In this document: one piece after another, positions 55,001-64,000 of the stretch | Position numbering within the stretch: the stretch's first letter is position 1 | How the letters are laid out: each line of letters opens with the position of its first letter | Origin: Anniella stebbinsi | Taxonomy: Eukaryota; Chordata; Lepidosauria; Squamata; Anniellidae | Length of the DNA stretch: 64,000 bases | Direction of reading: 5' to 3' | NCBI GenBank assembly: GCA_029215795.1 | Contig: JARDYH010000001.1 | Coordinates: 399,193,154 to 399,257,153 of the forward strand | Program-made: the position numbers and the translations under genes | Notes under the pieces: generated by a model | What the model was told of the DNA's origin: nothing | The model's input: the letters and a program-made list of their open reading frames with translations, nothing else | Databases searched by the model: none

Positions 55001-58000
55001 CATGCTGGCTGTGGCTGATGGGAGCTAGAGTCCAGCCACAGAAGCTACCAGAATTGGAGAATGCAAAGCTCGGAAAAGGTTCATAATATATTCCTCCTCT
55101 TATACCACACATATGTCACTAAGGGCAACACATAAAGATGACACAGCCTCCTACGAGACTTGGAAGGTGGCAAAAAGGAAGATAGGGCCTTTTCAGTGGT
55201 GGCCCCGATTATGGAATGATCTCCCCAGAGAGGCCAGGCTGACAACAACATTGTCATCATTTTGGTACCAGGTTAAGACTTTACTCTCAGGCATTTGACA
55301 GCATATGATAAATGTTTTTAATTGGGCCTTCTTCTTAGTAGCCAACCACCTAACTTTCTTTGGCAGAGGCTCCCAAAGATGGACCACTGAGGCGGATCTT
55401 AGGGTCTGGGCAGGTGTATATGAGAGGAGACGATCCTTCAGATAGCCTGTCCTCAATCCATTTAGGGCTTTCACTGTTAATACCAGCACTTTGAATCGGG
55501 CTCAGAAATGAAATGGCATAATATGATCACAGTGGCCAGTCCCAATAAATAATCTTGTTACCCTGTTTTGGACCATCTGGACTGTTTTCAAAGGCAGCCC
55601 TATTGCCTAACTCACGACAGTAATCCAGACGAGAGGTTATCAGAGTACGGATAACTGTAGCTAGGCTATCTCTGCCCAGATAGGGACGTAGTTAGTGTGT
55701 CAGCCTATGCTGATAAAAGGTGCTCCATGCCACCAAGTCCATTTGTGTCTCTAGTGACACTGCTGGATCCAAGAGCATCCCCAAACTATAAACCTGATCC
55801 TTTAGGGATAGTGCAACCCCCCTCCAGAACAGGTTGAACATCACTTAGCCAGGCAGGCGAACCACCCACTAACAATATGTCTGTCTTGTCTGGATTTGGG
55901 TCTCGGTTTATTGGCTGGCTCAGAATGCCCACTGCCTCACCTGTGTTTGATGAAAAGGAGAGACAGAGCTGGGTGTCATCCGCACCTCAGTCCATATTTC
56001 CGGACAACCTCCCACAGAACTGTGAGGTACATATTGAACAGAATAGAGGATAAAACAGAGCCCTGAGGCACAGAGCAATAATCCCCCAGCATCATCTTCT
56101 GGAATCAGCCATCCAAGTAGGAGCAGAACCATTGCTGGGCCTCCGACTCCCAACCCAGATAGCCTATCCAGAAGGATACCATGGTTGATGGTATCGAAAG
56201 CTGCTGAGAGGTTCAAGAGAATCAACAGGGTCACACATTCCGCCTGTCCCTGTCCTGGCAAAGGTCAATCAAGGCAGTTTCACTTCTAAAACCAGGCCTG
56301 AAGCCTGAATGAAATGGATCTAGATAATCTGTTTCATTCAAGAGTGCCTGGAGTTGTGTGTGTTGGCTGTTTTTATGTGAATTGTTCGTATATTACATAC
56401 AATTTTGTATTTTTAAGGGTTTAAATTTTTGTTAACTGCCCAGAGAGCTTTGGCTGTTGAGCAGTTTAGAAGTATAATAAATAAAATGAAATACATTTGT
56501 GGTCTAGCATTATTGTTATTATTATTATTTACATTTATATACCGCCCCATAGCCTAAGCTCTCTGGGCGGTTTACAAAAGTTAAAGGCATTGAATGTTTA
56601 AAAACCAATACACAAAACTTAAAAGCTTAAAAACAAGCTACATATCATTTCAACTATCCAGGGGTCAGTTAAAAAACTCGACATATGCTGTTAAATGCCT
56701 GGGAGAAGAGAAAAGTCTTAACCTGGCGCTGAAAAGATGACACCATGCAGATGGGTCACAACATCTGAGGGGTCGCTGCAAGAATTGGAACAGGGCTTAT
56801 CCACATCCCCCAGAACAATTCAGGGCACTGTAGGAGGGTATGTGATGCAACTACCTGAGAAAAGCTAAACAGGTCAGGGTGTGGTTAGGTCCTGGGTGGC
56901 ACACCTGGGAGCCCCCATGCACACCTCCTTGAGTTCTAAAATGAAAGGTGGGGTATAAACAGCTAAAATAAACAAAACCTGATACTTCCTGGAGATGTGA
57001 GGAAGCATTTCTTGCCATATGCATACTCAATCCACATGCTCAGGAATTTTGCATTTAGGTCTTTTTTCCTTAGGAAAATTTTTCTCTGCACAAGCCCAGA
57101 GGCGCTATGCACTGTTGTCCTTTTTAATAAACCTTAATGTTCAAGGGTCTTTTATTTCCTTGTGGAAAACATGGCTAGGGAAACTTTGCTCTTTGGTGGT
57201 TGTTGGCTTCTTAAATCCTTGGGGGGAAATGAACTCTATACTCACTTTAGGTTCCCACTTAAGCCATAATCTCTGCATATCCTCACTTAATAATGACTGT
57301 ATATTGATATGTTTCATGATATGAATCCCTCCCATTTTGGGGGGCTTTTTGGTTTGTTGTTGCATAGAGTGAACATATGGAAAGGAGGACAGGGCTCCTG
57401 TGTCTTTAAAAGCTGAACAGTAGAGGGAATTTCAGCAGGTGTCACTATTATGTATGCGGCATCTGGTGAAATTCCCTCTTCATCACAACAGTTAAAGCTG
57501 CAGGAGCCCTGCCTAGCGTGACCAGATACAAAAGAAGGCAGGGCTCCTGCAGCTTTAACTGTTGTGATGAAGAGGGAATTTCACTAGGGACTAATTGCAT
57601 ACAAACGGCACCTGCCGAAATTCTCTTTTCTATACAACTGTTAAAGACACAGGAGCCCTGTCCTCCTTTCCATATGGTCACCCTATATGTTGCATTGTGT
57701 TGCAAATTAAAATATTGTAAGGGGAAAAATCTCTGTATATGTTCAGGGACTCTCTGCCACTTGCTTGTTTAACAAGGGGAGGGGGATGAACTCTGCACAT
57801 GCTTAAGAACACCCAGTCCGTTCTCACATCAGGATAGTCCCTCCCGCGGGGCTTCACCCACCTTCACCCGCTGGAGAAGGTCTCTACTGCTGACCACGGC
57901 CCGGCTGAAGCCCTCTTCTCGCGGCGGCTCCTCTCGCTGCTCTCCACCGTCGCCCTCCTCCTCCTCCACAGCGGCGGCCGTCGTCGTCGCCACCGCCAAA

Positions 58001-58152
58001 GCCAGGCCGAGCCCCACGCCCAGCCGCCAGCAGCACTGCCGAGGAGGTGGGCCTGCCTGGGCCCCAGGACCACCGCTGCTCCATGGGCCCCTCAGGGACG
58101 AGCAGCGGTGGAGCACCGAGACCCTCCGCAGTGCTGTTAGGACCCGCAACAT
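45555..58152 (-). CDS. LACTB: LACTB, mitochondrial serine beta-lactamase-like protein, complete
   Basis: Six exons join to 527 residues; human LACTB has 547. The protein is a penicillin-binding/beta-lactamase-fold serine hydrolase that forms filaments in the mitochondrial intermembrane space and affects lipid metabolism. The N-terminus is Arg-rich without acidic residues for over 60 positions (targeting sequence), with a hydrophobic stretch [19 protein letters not shown] at 44-62, then an acidic linker. The catalytic SxxK is SISK at 142-145. A Lys/Glu-rich insert follows (exon 4), then [16 protein letters not shown], where YST fills the YxN-like position, then the KTG-equivalent HTGG in exon 6. 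All five introns are GT-AG and in phase. The start gives the best targeting peptide and lies in a CpG island. Confidence 0.96.
46170..46315. repeat. Direct-repeat copy A in LACTB intron 5
   Basis: Starts ccagctaacgggatatgaaa and includes ttttaaggaggttaaacct and cacaatgcagttttt. It matches a second copy 991 bp away at roughly 90% identity by eye. Confidence 0.8.
47161..47306. repeat. Direct-repeat copy B in LACTB intron 5
   Basis: Starts ccagctaatgggataagaaa, same length and orientation as copy A. Origin unknown: either a local duplication or two copies of one dispersed repeat. Confidence 0.8.
47320..48070 (-). mobile_element. L2-type LINE reverse transcriptase fragment
   Basis: On the minus strand, pieces of a reverse transcriptase palm are readable: [10 protein letters not shown] and ALVALLERD near 48000, [13 protein letters not shown], then YADDTQLC at about 47719-47740. 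Frames are broken. Long decayed. Confidence 0.75.
49524..49689 (-). CDS. LACTB: LACTB coding exon 5
   Basis: [20 protein letters not shown] to NEPLIYNRA plus two bases of Arg. Holds the YST motif. Acceptor cttcaag, donor gtaaat. Confidence 0.96.
49690..50425. other. LACTB: LACTB intron 4
   Basis: Contains one reversed SINE (50002-50175); otherwise nothing recognised. Confidence 0.6.
50002..50175 (-). mobile_element. tRNA-headed SINE, reversed
   Basis: Plus-strand reading begins gctgccttatactgaggtca (SINE tail) and ends ctaggactgaacctaggatt and gcatgcaaagcaggtgc (tRNA-like head with a box B match on the minus strand). Confidence 0.75.
50426..50759 (-). CDS. LACTB: LACTB coding exon 4, Lys/Glu-rich insert
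   Basis: Starts [20 protein letters not shown] and ends [10 protein letters not shown] plus one base of Gly. About 70 residues in between are highly charged ([38 protein letters not shown]) and are likely a surface loop. Acceptor tctag, donor gtgagt. Confidence 0.95.
50760..51141. other. LACTB: LACTB intron 3
   Basis: A 382-bp intron with no recognised repeat. Confidence 0.6.
51142..51332 (-). CDS. LACTB: LACTB coding exon 3 with catalytic SISK
   Basis: [18 protein letters not shown], then [20 protein letters not shown] to EKEYEGKK. Holds the nucleophile Ser142 and Lys145. Acceptor ttaaag, donor gtaaat. Confidence 0.96.
52027..52062 (+). repeat. (TA)n(TG)n microsatellite
   Basis: Alternating TA then TG dinucleotides. 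Confidence 0.9.
52324..52745 (-). mobile_element. CR1 LINE 3' fragment
   Basis: The plus strand begins agaatcatagaatcacagaa, the reversed CR1 terminal repeat, then gttggaaggggcctataagg, cgagtccaaccccctgctca and ctccaggctaaacacgccca. One of the better-preserved CR1 tails in the window. Confidence 0.85.
53320..54262 (+). mobile_element. L2-type LINE, 3' 0.9 kb with near-open frame
   Basis: Encodes the C-terminal part of a non-LTR reverse transcriptase: [69 protein letters not shown] and [14 protein letters not shown] single in-frame TAG (53707-53709) replaces the Trp of the HWLP motif; the frame is otherwise open to 54027. The 3' UTR ends gcccagagagcttcggctat then (aaat)n. It is 5'-truncated, as most LINE copies are. 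Confidence 0.88.
54330..54390 (+). repeat. L2-tail-like fragment
   Basis: cagcggtatataaatgccac followed by (aaat)n, resembling the L2 3' end 100 bp upstream. Confidence 0.45.
54820..54886 (-). CDS. LACTB: LACTB coding exon 2
   Basis: [20 protein letters not shown] then SE plus one base of Gly120; 67 nt. Acceptor cgatag, donor gtgagc. First beta strands of the hydrolase domain. Confidence 0.95.
54937..55042. repeat. MITE, 'tccagatgttg' family
   Basis: ggccctccagatgtagttgg, actacaactcccacaagccc and gctgatgggagctagagtcc. It starts 51 bp inside the intron from the exon 2 acceptor. Confidence 0.7.
55113..55316 (+). mobile_element. L2-type LINE tail segment, inverted relative to its body
   Basis: Plus-strand reading gives [16 protein letters not shown] and FWYQVKTLL, the C-terminal end of the reverse transcriptase, from about 55165 on. 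It meets the minus-strand body at 55318, tail to tail. Confidence 0.7.
55318..56345 (-). mobile_element. L2-type LINE reverse transcriptase body
   Basis: Minus-strand reading shows [20 protein letters not shown] (catalytic Asp region, about 56170-56230), then [21 protein letters not shown] and [16 protein letters not shown], ending where the inverted tail should follow. Frames are interrupted. Confidence 0.78.
56360..56500 (+). mobile_element. L2-type LINE 3' tail
   Basis: gtttaaatttttgttaactg, cccagagagctttggctgtt and an ataaataaaatg end. Confidence 0.7.
56505..56784 (-). mobile_element. L2-related 3' segment, reversed
   Basis: Begins with a (TTA)n run (56509-56530), then tatataccgccccatagcct, aagctctctgggcggtttac and gagaaaagtcttaacctggc, the reverse complement of the L2 3' UTR and C-terminal coding end. 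Confidence 0.65.
57367..57684. repeat. Palindromic MITE copy 1 (LACTB intron 1)
   Basis: The ends are inverted copies: gaacatatggaaaggaggac at the left, gtcctcctttccatatggtc at the right. The centre is itself palindromic around cagctttaactgttgtgatg. The whole 318 bp folds on itself. Its right end is 177 bp from the exon 1 donor. Confidence 0.85.
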
Positions 58153-58310
58153 CGCTCCGCTGAGAAGAACCCGCTCGCCAGGCTCAGGCCTAGGCTGGCG
58201 TTGCTAGGAGACGCGCCAGGTACGAGCAGGCGCCTTTCGAACGCATCGAGCGGACCCGCCCGTTTCGGGTTAGCCACAGGTAGCGTAATCACTGCCCGAG
58301 CGCATCGAGC
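57835..58310 (-). promoter_or_regulatory. LACTB: LACTB CpG-island promoter and 5' UTR
   Basis: CpG-dense block covering exon 1 and about 150 bp upstream of the ATG; no TATA box. The start of transcription is probably close to 58190-58230 but is not fixed by sequence. Confidence 0.65.
57862..58152 (-). CDS. LACTB: LACTB coding exon 1
   Basis: 97 codons, [19 protein letters not shown] to [10 protein letters not shown], ending on a codon boundary before gtgggt. Very GC-rich. The middle part (Glu-rich acidic linker, residues 63-80) is poorly conserved in the family. Confidence 0.93.
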
Positions 58311-58361
58311 ACAGCCTGTGTTAGCTTTACTCCTGTTTGTCTACCTGCAGGAAGGTTTGTT

Positions 58362-58675
58362 AGGGTGGCCATATGAAAAGGAGGACAGGGTTCCTGTATC
58401 TTTAACGGTTGCACAGAAGAGGGAATCTCAGCAGGTCTCATTGGTATGCATGCAGCACCTGGTGAAATTTCCTCTTCATCACATTAAAGCTGCTGGAGCC
58501 CTGTCTAGTGTGACCAGATACAAAAGAAGGTAGGGCTCCCTGCAGCTTTAACTGTTGTAATGAAGAGGGAATTTCACCAGGTGCTGCATGCATAAAAATG
58601 AGACCTGCTGAAATTCCATTTTCTATGCAACTGTTAGATACAGGAACCCTGTCCTCCTTTCCATAAGGTCACCCT
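58362..58675. repeat. Palindromic MITE copy 2 (upstream of LACTB)
   Basis: agggtggccatatgaaaagg at the left and cctttccataaggtcaccct at the right are inverted; the centre repeats the tttaactgttgtaatgaag arm. Clearly the same family as copy 1. It lies 210 bp upstream of the LACTB ATG. Confidence 0.85.
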
Positions 58676-58792
58676 AGGTTTTGTGAATCTTTCTCACACA
58701 CTGCAGAACAGCGCCTCACACGCATACCCAAGTCCCCTATTTGCATCCATCTCTGCCCCCTCCTTGAATTGTTGGAGAAGGCGCTGCTCTAT

Positions 58793-58875
58793 GCATGTTT
58801 TTACTCAGAAGTAAATCCCGCCATGTCCACCGTGAGGGTGCAAACCTAGGCATGTCTACTCAGGAGTAAGCCCCC
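58793..58875. repeat. Small MITE-like fragment
   Basis: gcatgtttttactcagaagt and caaacctaggcatgtctact then caggagtaagcccc: arms of the short fold-back family. Confidence 0.6.
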
Positions 58876-59035
58876 TCTGTCTCCCAGAGTGGCTTACATG
58901 TAGTCAGTAAAACAAGACATTCCCTGCCTGCGTGCTTACTCTCCCAAAAGACACAACACACGAGGAAAAAGGAATGTGGAGGGAAGAGGAAAACAAAAGT
59001 CTTTCAGCAGCCCTGGTGGAATAGCTGTTTCCCTC
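58868..59035. repeat. Dispersed repeat shared with 14409-14665
   Basis: gtggcttacatgtagtcagt, cattccctgcctg and agacacaacacacgaggaaa, then agcagccctggtggaatagc. Confidence 0.5.
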
Positions 59036-59617
59036 TTTCATCACCTTCAGTACAATTTCTATTGAAATGAAGGGAAGAAAATATCCCGGTGGATCATGCC
59101 CATTACTTTTTAAACCTAAAAATCAACAACCACAGCAGAGCCACGCTATGGGAAGTGGATGAGAGCAAACGTTTTGGCCATTAACGATCTATATAACGTA
59201 AAGTGGCATAAAGAAATCCAGGAAATGTAACGGAATGAGTTCTTACATCTTTCGCCATGTCCGATGATGTTTTGAACTATTGAGCAGGGCACGGAGCCAG
59301 ACCAAACAAGTTTCAGATGTGCAATCAAATTCAGTCCAGGTGGGACTCATTTCGGCATTTGTTGTTTTAATTCTCATTACTATTTTCTCAATATAAGAGA
59401 GTCATTTCTCATATGCCAAATTCATATCCAATACAGACAAAGCCTGGATTCACCTAGTGGAGTTTAACTTTGACAGATTACTTACAGTAACAGTATCAAT
59501 TGCATTATGATGATAGTCCCCTCCATGTATCTGGATCTTAATGAAATGCTCCTTGGGCGCAGCCATTTATACTGATCTTAATTCAGACTGCTACATTTCT
59601 CAGTAGCACAGAACAGA

Positions 59618-59785
59618 GAAACCTAAGAAACTGCCTTATACTGAGTCAGACCATTATTGGTCCATCTAGCCCAGTTTTGTCAACACTGACGGGCAGCAAT
59701 GGCTTTCCAGGGTTTCAGGCTGGATTCTTTCCTAGCCCTAGGAGATGCTAGCTGGGATCGAACCTGGGCCTTGTGCATGCAAAGC
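59618..59785 (-). mobile_element. tRNA-headed SINE, reversed
   Basis: Starts aaactgccttatactgagtc, then ttggtccatctagcccag; ends gctgggatcgaacctgggcc (box B on the minus strand) and gtgcatgcaaagca. The best-preserved SINE in the window. Confidence 0.8.
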
Positions 59786-60440
59786 ACAATGGATTACTGC
59801 AGTGCGCTATACGTGGGGCTGCCTTTGAAATCAGTCCGGAAACTTCAACTGGTACAAAACAGGGCAGCCAGATTATTAACAGGGACTGGCTAATGAGACC
59901 ATATTACACCAGTCCTTTTCCAGCTTCACTGGCTGCCAGTCCAGGTCCAGGTCCAATTCAAAGTACTAGTATTAACATGCAAAGCCCTAAACAGCTTGGG
60001 GCCAGGTTATCTGAAGGAACACCTCCAGCCATATGTAACAGCCTGGACCATAAGATCTTCCTCGGGGGTCCTTCTCCGTGAGCCCCTGCCAAAGGAAGTG
60101 AGGCAGGTGGCTACCAGGAGGGCCTTCTCTGCTGTGGCACCCTGGCTGTGGAATGAGCTCCCTAGAGAGGTTCGCCTGGCACCTGCATTATACTCTTTTA
60201 GACACTGGGTGAAGACCTTTTTATTTTCTCAGTTTATTAGTGTAATTTTTAACTTTGATGTTTTAACTTTATATTTTAAATCTGTATTGCTGCTTGGTTT
60301 TATCCTGCTTGTGTTCTTATATTGTATTTGTATGCTACATTTTTATACTGTTGTTTTATATTTTGAATAATTGTACGGTTTTGATTTGGGTAAACCGCCC
60401 AAAGAGCTTCGCCTATTGGGCAATATAAAAATGAAAAAAA
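59786..60440 (+). mobile_element. L2-type LINE 3' fragment
   Basis: Begins at [20 protein letters not shown], then [44 protein letters not shown] and VKTFLFSQF, with a 3' UTR ending ataaaaatgaaaaaaaag. Frameshifts split the coding part. It abuts a SINE head without spacer. Confidence 0.82.
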
Positions 60441-60941
60441 AGTGTTATGCCACTGAGCTAGTCTTTTCCATGGAAAGATTGCAATTAATCTATTAATTAC
60501 ATTTCTATACCCCACCTCTCATTTTGCAGTACACAATTCACCTTTGCACCTCCAACCTGTTTGTGTCAATCACAGGCTCTGTGTTGATGCAGAAATCCTA
60601 AATTGCATCTCCTTTCCCCTTAATTAAAATGGTTGCAATCCACTGAGCGGTTCTCTTGTGTGAAGCCCGATTTCTCAGTGGGACTTATTCAGACTTCCCC
60701 ATTAGATTGTGCCCCATGGGCCAGGCTGCAGCGTGACATGGCTGCCTTACCTGATGGCATGACAAAGTGGCCTCCGGTTCGTAACCCAGACCGTGAACTT
60801 TACACAGACAGTGACGTAGATCTGGCATTTGGCATGAAATTGCTGCAGCCTGTATCGATTTCATTCATTACATTTCTATGCTACTCAATAGCTGTTCACA
60901 TGATAGCATATTTGAAATATATATCCATCTACTCCAGCATT

Positions 60942-61060
60942 CCCCAGCCTGGTCCCCTACAACTCCCAGCATCCCTGACCACTGGCTATGATGGCTGGGG
61001 ATGATAGGATCTGAAGTCCAAAACTTCTGGAAGGCATCAGGTTAGGGAAGGCAGATCTAC
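60942..61060. repeat. MITE, 'tccagatgttg' family, diverged
   Basis: gtcccctacaactcccagca, tccctgaccactggctatga and ggatgataggatctgaagtc. Confidence 0.55.
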
Positions 61061-62379
61061 TCCCACATCAACGTACCTGGGTGCTGAGATCATCAGCCCT
61101 CCTCCGGATACTCCCATTGTTAGAGGGAGGTTGGTGTCAACTAGGAAGGGTGGCTTCTTGGTGGTGGCACTCCCGCCCTTATTGAATTCTCTTCCTAGGG
61201 AGGCTTGTCCTGTGCCTGCACCAATATCTTTTTGGCAGCAGGCAAAGACCCCCCTCCCCCGGCCAAGTCTTTAAATATCTGATGATTTTTTAATGTGACT
61301 CTTTTACTGACTGCTGTGTTTTTATGATCCTATTACCTTCTATGAACCACCCTGGAAATAATTTTTAAAATCCACATTTTGATTGTCCAATTGTAGACTT
61401 CCCCCCCTCATGGATCACCATAGCTATATCTTGAATATTTAAGCATATAAAATAAAGCAACTCATCTTGTCCTGTTCAACTCAAGGCAATGCTTAAGTTC
61501 CTATCTATGTATAATTTATTCCCTAGAAATGTGAGTAATTCACTACAAGCAGTGATACAGTTGTGAATGGATCATAGCTTTCACGGCTACAAGAGCCCCT
61601 GCAATAGCATGACTGCCCCACTTCAATCTTTGGGCCCTTGTCAAATGCCTCATATTCCTCCCCCCCTCTCACAACCGACTCTCACTTAGCTGTGCCTCTA
61701 TTCCTCCCATTTTGAATACTACCTTTGAAGGAGCTGCAACTGAAGATAGTGGGGAGTATTCTATTATGCCCCTGGGAACCATCACTCGCTCAACAGGGCT
61801 CTGCCACTTCTAAAAAAAATAATCCCAAACAAGTAGAAATGCTTGTTTCCGGAACGGGGCAGGTCAGTGGAGTTCGGGAAAGAAATTCTTCTACCTGTTT
61901 GGATCAGGGAACTAGAGTTTCTTCCAGTTCGCAAGGTTATTTTTTGGGGGTGGGTGGGTTAATTTTTAAATTCAAATTCATAAAAAATACAAAAACCAAC
62001 AATTAGAGTTCAATATCATCTTATTGATTAGAGTTCAATCTCATCTTATTGAAACGAATCCTTCCAAACGGAACCACGGGAAGTTGGTGGTCTTCATTCT
62101 GGTATTATTTTTGGAAATGCCAAAGCCCGGTTGGATAAACGGTGGGTCCCGTGAGCGCAACGGAACCAGCCGCTTGGATACTGCCCTATGTTTGGTGTGT
62201 ACACCTGATGGCACACTGTGCAACCTCTTGTGCATGCCCTACTGAAACAAGGGAAAACACACCCAAACGAGGCTGGACCAGTTACAACCTTTACCCCTCA
62301 ATTTCCATGCATTATACACACAGAGCCCGTAAGGTGGGAAAATAAAGATCACAAGGCAGCAAGTTTTTTTTTTTAAAAA

Positions 62380-63365
62380 AAATGTCCTAGAGTGTGTGTT
62401 TTATTCCATTATCAATTATACAATGTTTACATACAGATATGATTCTCAAAAACTGCTCAAAACAAAAACAAAAAAAGTGTGTCAAAGAAACATGTGGCAA
62501 ATACCAAATTTATTTGATTCCCTTCAGCTTTTAAGACAAAAAAAAAAAACAGGAGGTAACTGGAATTCATTGATGTAAAATGTTTGGTTTGTTCCCCCAG
62601 CGCAGCGAGTGGATCTTAAAAAAACAAAACCACCACGTCGCCATGGAATGACTTTGCAGACCAAAATGCTGCCTAACCGTTTGTAGCGAGCCATAAATTG
62701 CACATGTCTCTGAACTCAGGCGTTAAATAATTTAGAATGGGGCCTACAGGTCTCTTGAACTATGGGAAAGCCAAACCTCTGCAGCTTGAGGCACCTCCAA
62801 GAAAATCAAATTACTGAGTTGGACAAACCACAGTTATACAAATACCAGTCTAAAGACCACACAAGTACCTTTTGTTTCAAGGGATGCCAATCAACACCCC
62901 ACCCCACCCCCCCAATTCCTTTCCTGGCTTTGTAACATTCATCTTTGTTTAATATCAAAGTTGGCTGCACAGACGGAAGAGTTTCGCCGTCCACAACAAA
63001 GGCTGCATGCAGTGTTACTCAACTCTATACAAAACGTAGGCAACATTCAGGAATATGGCACCTCTGAACCATGGACACACGGCTTTAACCTATATAAAGC
63101 TTCCCCTGTCTTGCTGCCTGGGTTTGTTTTTAGCAGGATGGTACTGTGATTGTGGCAACATGGGAAGGTAATAACAAAATGAAGACGCATTTCAAGGGGG
63201 TGGGGTTCATGGCAAGCAGGTGTTTTAAAAAAAATCGAAACGAAACGGATACGTAGTGGCGTGGTCGCAGCTAAGAGGGTTTTCACATGTTGTTTAACTC
63301 CAGTAAAGTTTGATCCAGCATCTGATGCATATTGAGGTTTTCTTCTTTGGCATGTGCCACTTTCT
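62380..63365 (-). CDS. TPM1: TPM1 terminal exon (9d type) with 3' UTR, partial gene
   Basis: The last coding exon of tropomyosin 1 on the minus strand plus its 3' UTR. Tropomyosin is a coiled coil that lies along actin; the 9d exon gives the C-terminus used in smooth-muscle and non-muscle isoforms. The coding part ends VAHAKEENLNMHQMLDQTLL then ELNNM and TGA, with hydrophobic residues at heptad spacing, matching the known TPM1 9d ending almost exactly. All other exons lie beyond the right edge. AATAAA on the minus strand at 62400-62405 suggests a poly(A) site near 62380, a 3' UTR of about 0.9 kb. A second AATAAA-like signal lies near 62508. Confidence 0.9.
63283..63365 (-). CDS. TPM1: TPM1 exon 9d coding part
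   Basis: Acceptor ccaaaacag, then the 83-nt coding end; the first codon is completed by one base from the preceding exon outside the window. Stop TGA is at 63283-63285. Confidence 0.92.
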
Positions 63366-64000
63366 CTGTTTTGGGTTAGAAAAATGAAAAGCGGTCATTT
63401 GGATGCATGAGTTTATTTTAATTGTACCAAGGCAAAATAAAAACGTAAAATCCACAATATGAAGGGGAATAAAGTGTTCATGGGCATGAAACACCTGGAT
63501 TTTCCAGATTTCAACATCTGTAAAACCAAAAGGTGGCAAAGCAATGCACCTTGCAACAGCCAGGTGCCCCAAAAATTCCTTTGCCAACTGGGGCCCAGAA
63601 AGGAAGAAGGCAGCCAGATACAAAGACTTATTTCTGGCATAGGAGCATCTAGTTCATATTTCATCAAATATATGTTGGGAGAACCAGCGAGGGGGTAGGG
63701 GGAAGGAATATTATTTTTTTTAAAAACCTTAATTTTTAAAACAAAGCTTTGGAGCACCTTAAAAGACAAATATAAGTGTGTTGGTGCTATTTCAATAGAT
63801 CAATACAACTAATCTCCTTTTAAAAAAAAAAAAAAAAAAAAAGCAAAGCAAAAAGGTGCATCAAACAGTCTGTTCCAGAGAAAATTCAGGAGATGGAAAT
63901 TTAAACATGTTCTTAAAATTGCTGATGACAGGACCTCAGAAGCAATTTTACACCACTGATATTTAGCAATTAGTAGAAAATGAAAGGGTGGGGAGGAGAG
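63366..64000. other. TPM1: TPM1 intron upstream of exon 9d (partial)
   Basis: Intron sequence with an A21 run at 63822-63842. I looked for the alternative 9a/9b ending (DELYAQKLKYKAISEELD type) on the minus strand and did not find it here. Confidence 0.65.

Larger units (their letters stand above)
54887..57861. other. LACTB: LACTB intron 1
   Basis: Almost half repeats: a MITE, a tail-inverted L2 copy, an L2 tail, a reversed L2-related segment and a palindromic MITE. The stretch 56785-57366 shows nothing recognised. Confidence 0.65.
58311..62379. other. LACTB-TPM1 intergenic region
   Basis: Holds palindromic MITE copy 2, a small MITE, a dispersed repeat, a reversed SINE abutting an L2 fragment, and another MITE. 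Bases 59036-59617 and 61061-62379 contain no recognised feature. Confidence 0.6.

Noticed and set aside
55113..56345. Twin-priming inversion of the L2 copy
   Set aside because: Twin priming places the inverted 5' part upstream of the 3' part. Here the tail's 3' end abuts the body, the opposite arrangement.

Overview
The window is vertebrate nuclear DNA, most likely from a squamate reptile. The genes are spread over kilobases in short exons with GT-AG introns. Three starts lie in CpG-rich patches. The introns and spacers are full of CR1 and L2-type LINE fragments, tRNA-headed SINEs, fold-back MITEs and a DIRS retrotransposon, a mix typical of lizards and snakes. The species is inferred from this repeat style; no marker fixes it.

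Four host genes are present. RAB8B (minus strand, CDS 939-30828) has coding exons 1-7 of 8; the last exon, with the prenylated tail, lies beyond the left edge. RPS27L (plus strand, CDS 35661-41195) is complete in four exons. LACTB (minus strand, CDS 45555-58152) is complete in six exons. The last alternative exon (9d type) of TPM1 and its 3' UTR lie on the minus strand at about 62380-63365. The order RAB8B-RPS27L-LACTB-TPM1 matches the mirror image of human 15q22. RAB8B and RPS27L are head to head about 4.8 kb apart, RPS27L and LACTB are tail to tail, and LACTB and TPM1 run in the same direction. I reconstructed all junctions by hand from reading frame and splice sites; every one is GT-AG, and one RAB8B donor is weak.

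RAB8B intron 6 holds a nearly complete DIRS-type tyrosine-recombinase retrotransposon (2843-8741, sense on the minus strand like its host gene). It has 124-bp inverted terminal repeats, a 96-bp internal complementary region that joins the complements of both outer ends, a Gag-like frame, a reverse transcriptase/RNase H frame and a tyrosine recombinase. Gag carries two in-frame TGA codons, pol carries one, and the reverse transcriptase has a frame break with an apparent deletion, so this copy looks recent but disabled.

Other structure: two copies of a 315-bp palindromic MITE bracket LACTB exon 1; a 190-bp fold-back element sits beyond the RAB8B promoter; two direct-repeat pairs lie in RAB8B intron 1 and LACTB intron 5; LACTB intron 1 carries an L2 copy whose tail is inverted. 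I found no CRISPR array, rRNA, free-standing tRNA gene or clearly new gene system. The DIRS element and the MITE pair around LACTB exon 1 are the items most worth a second look.
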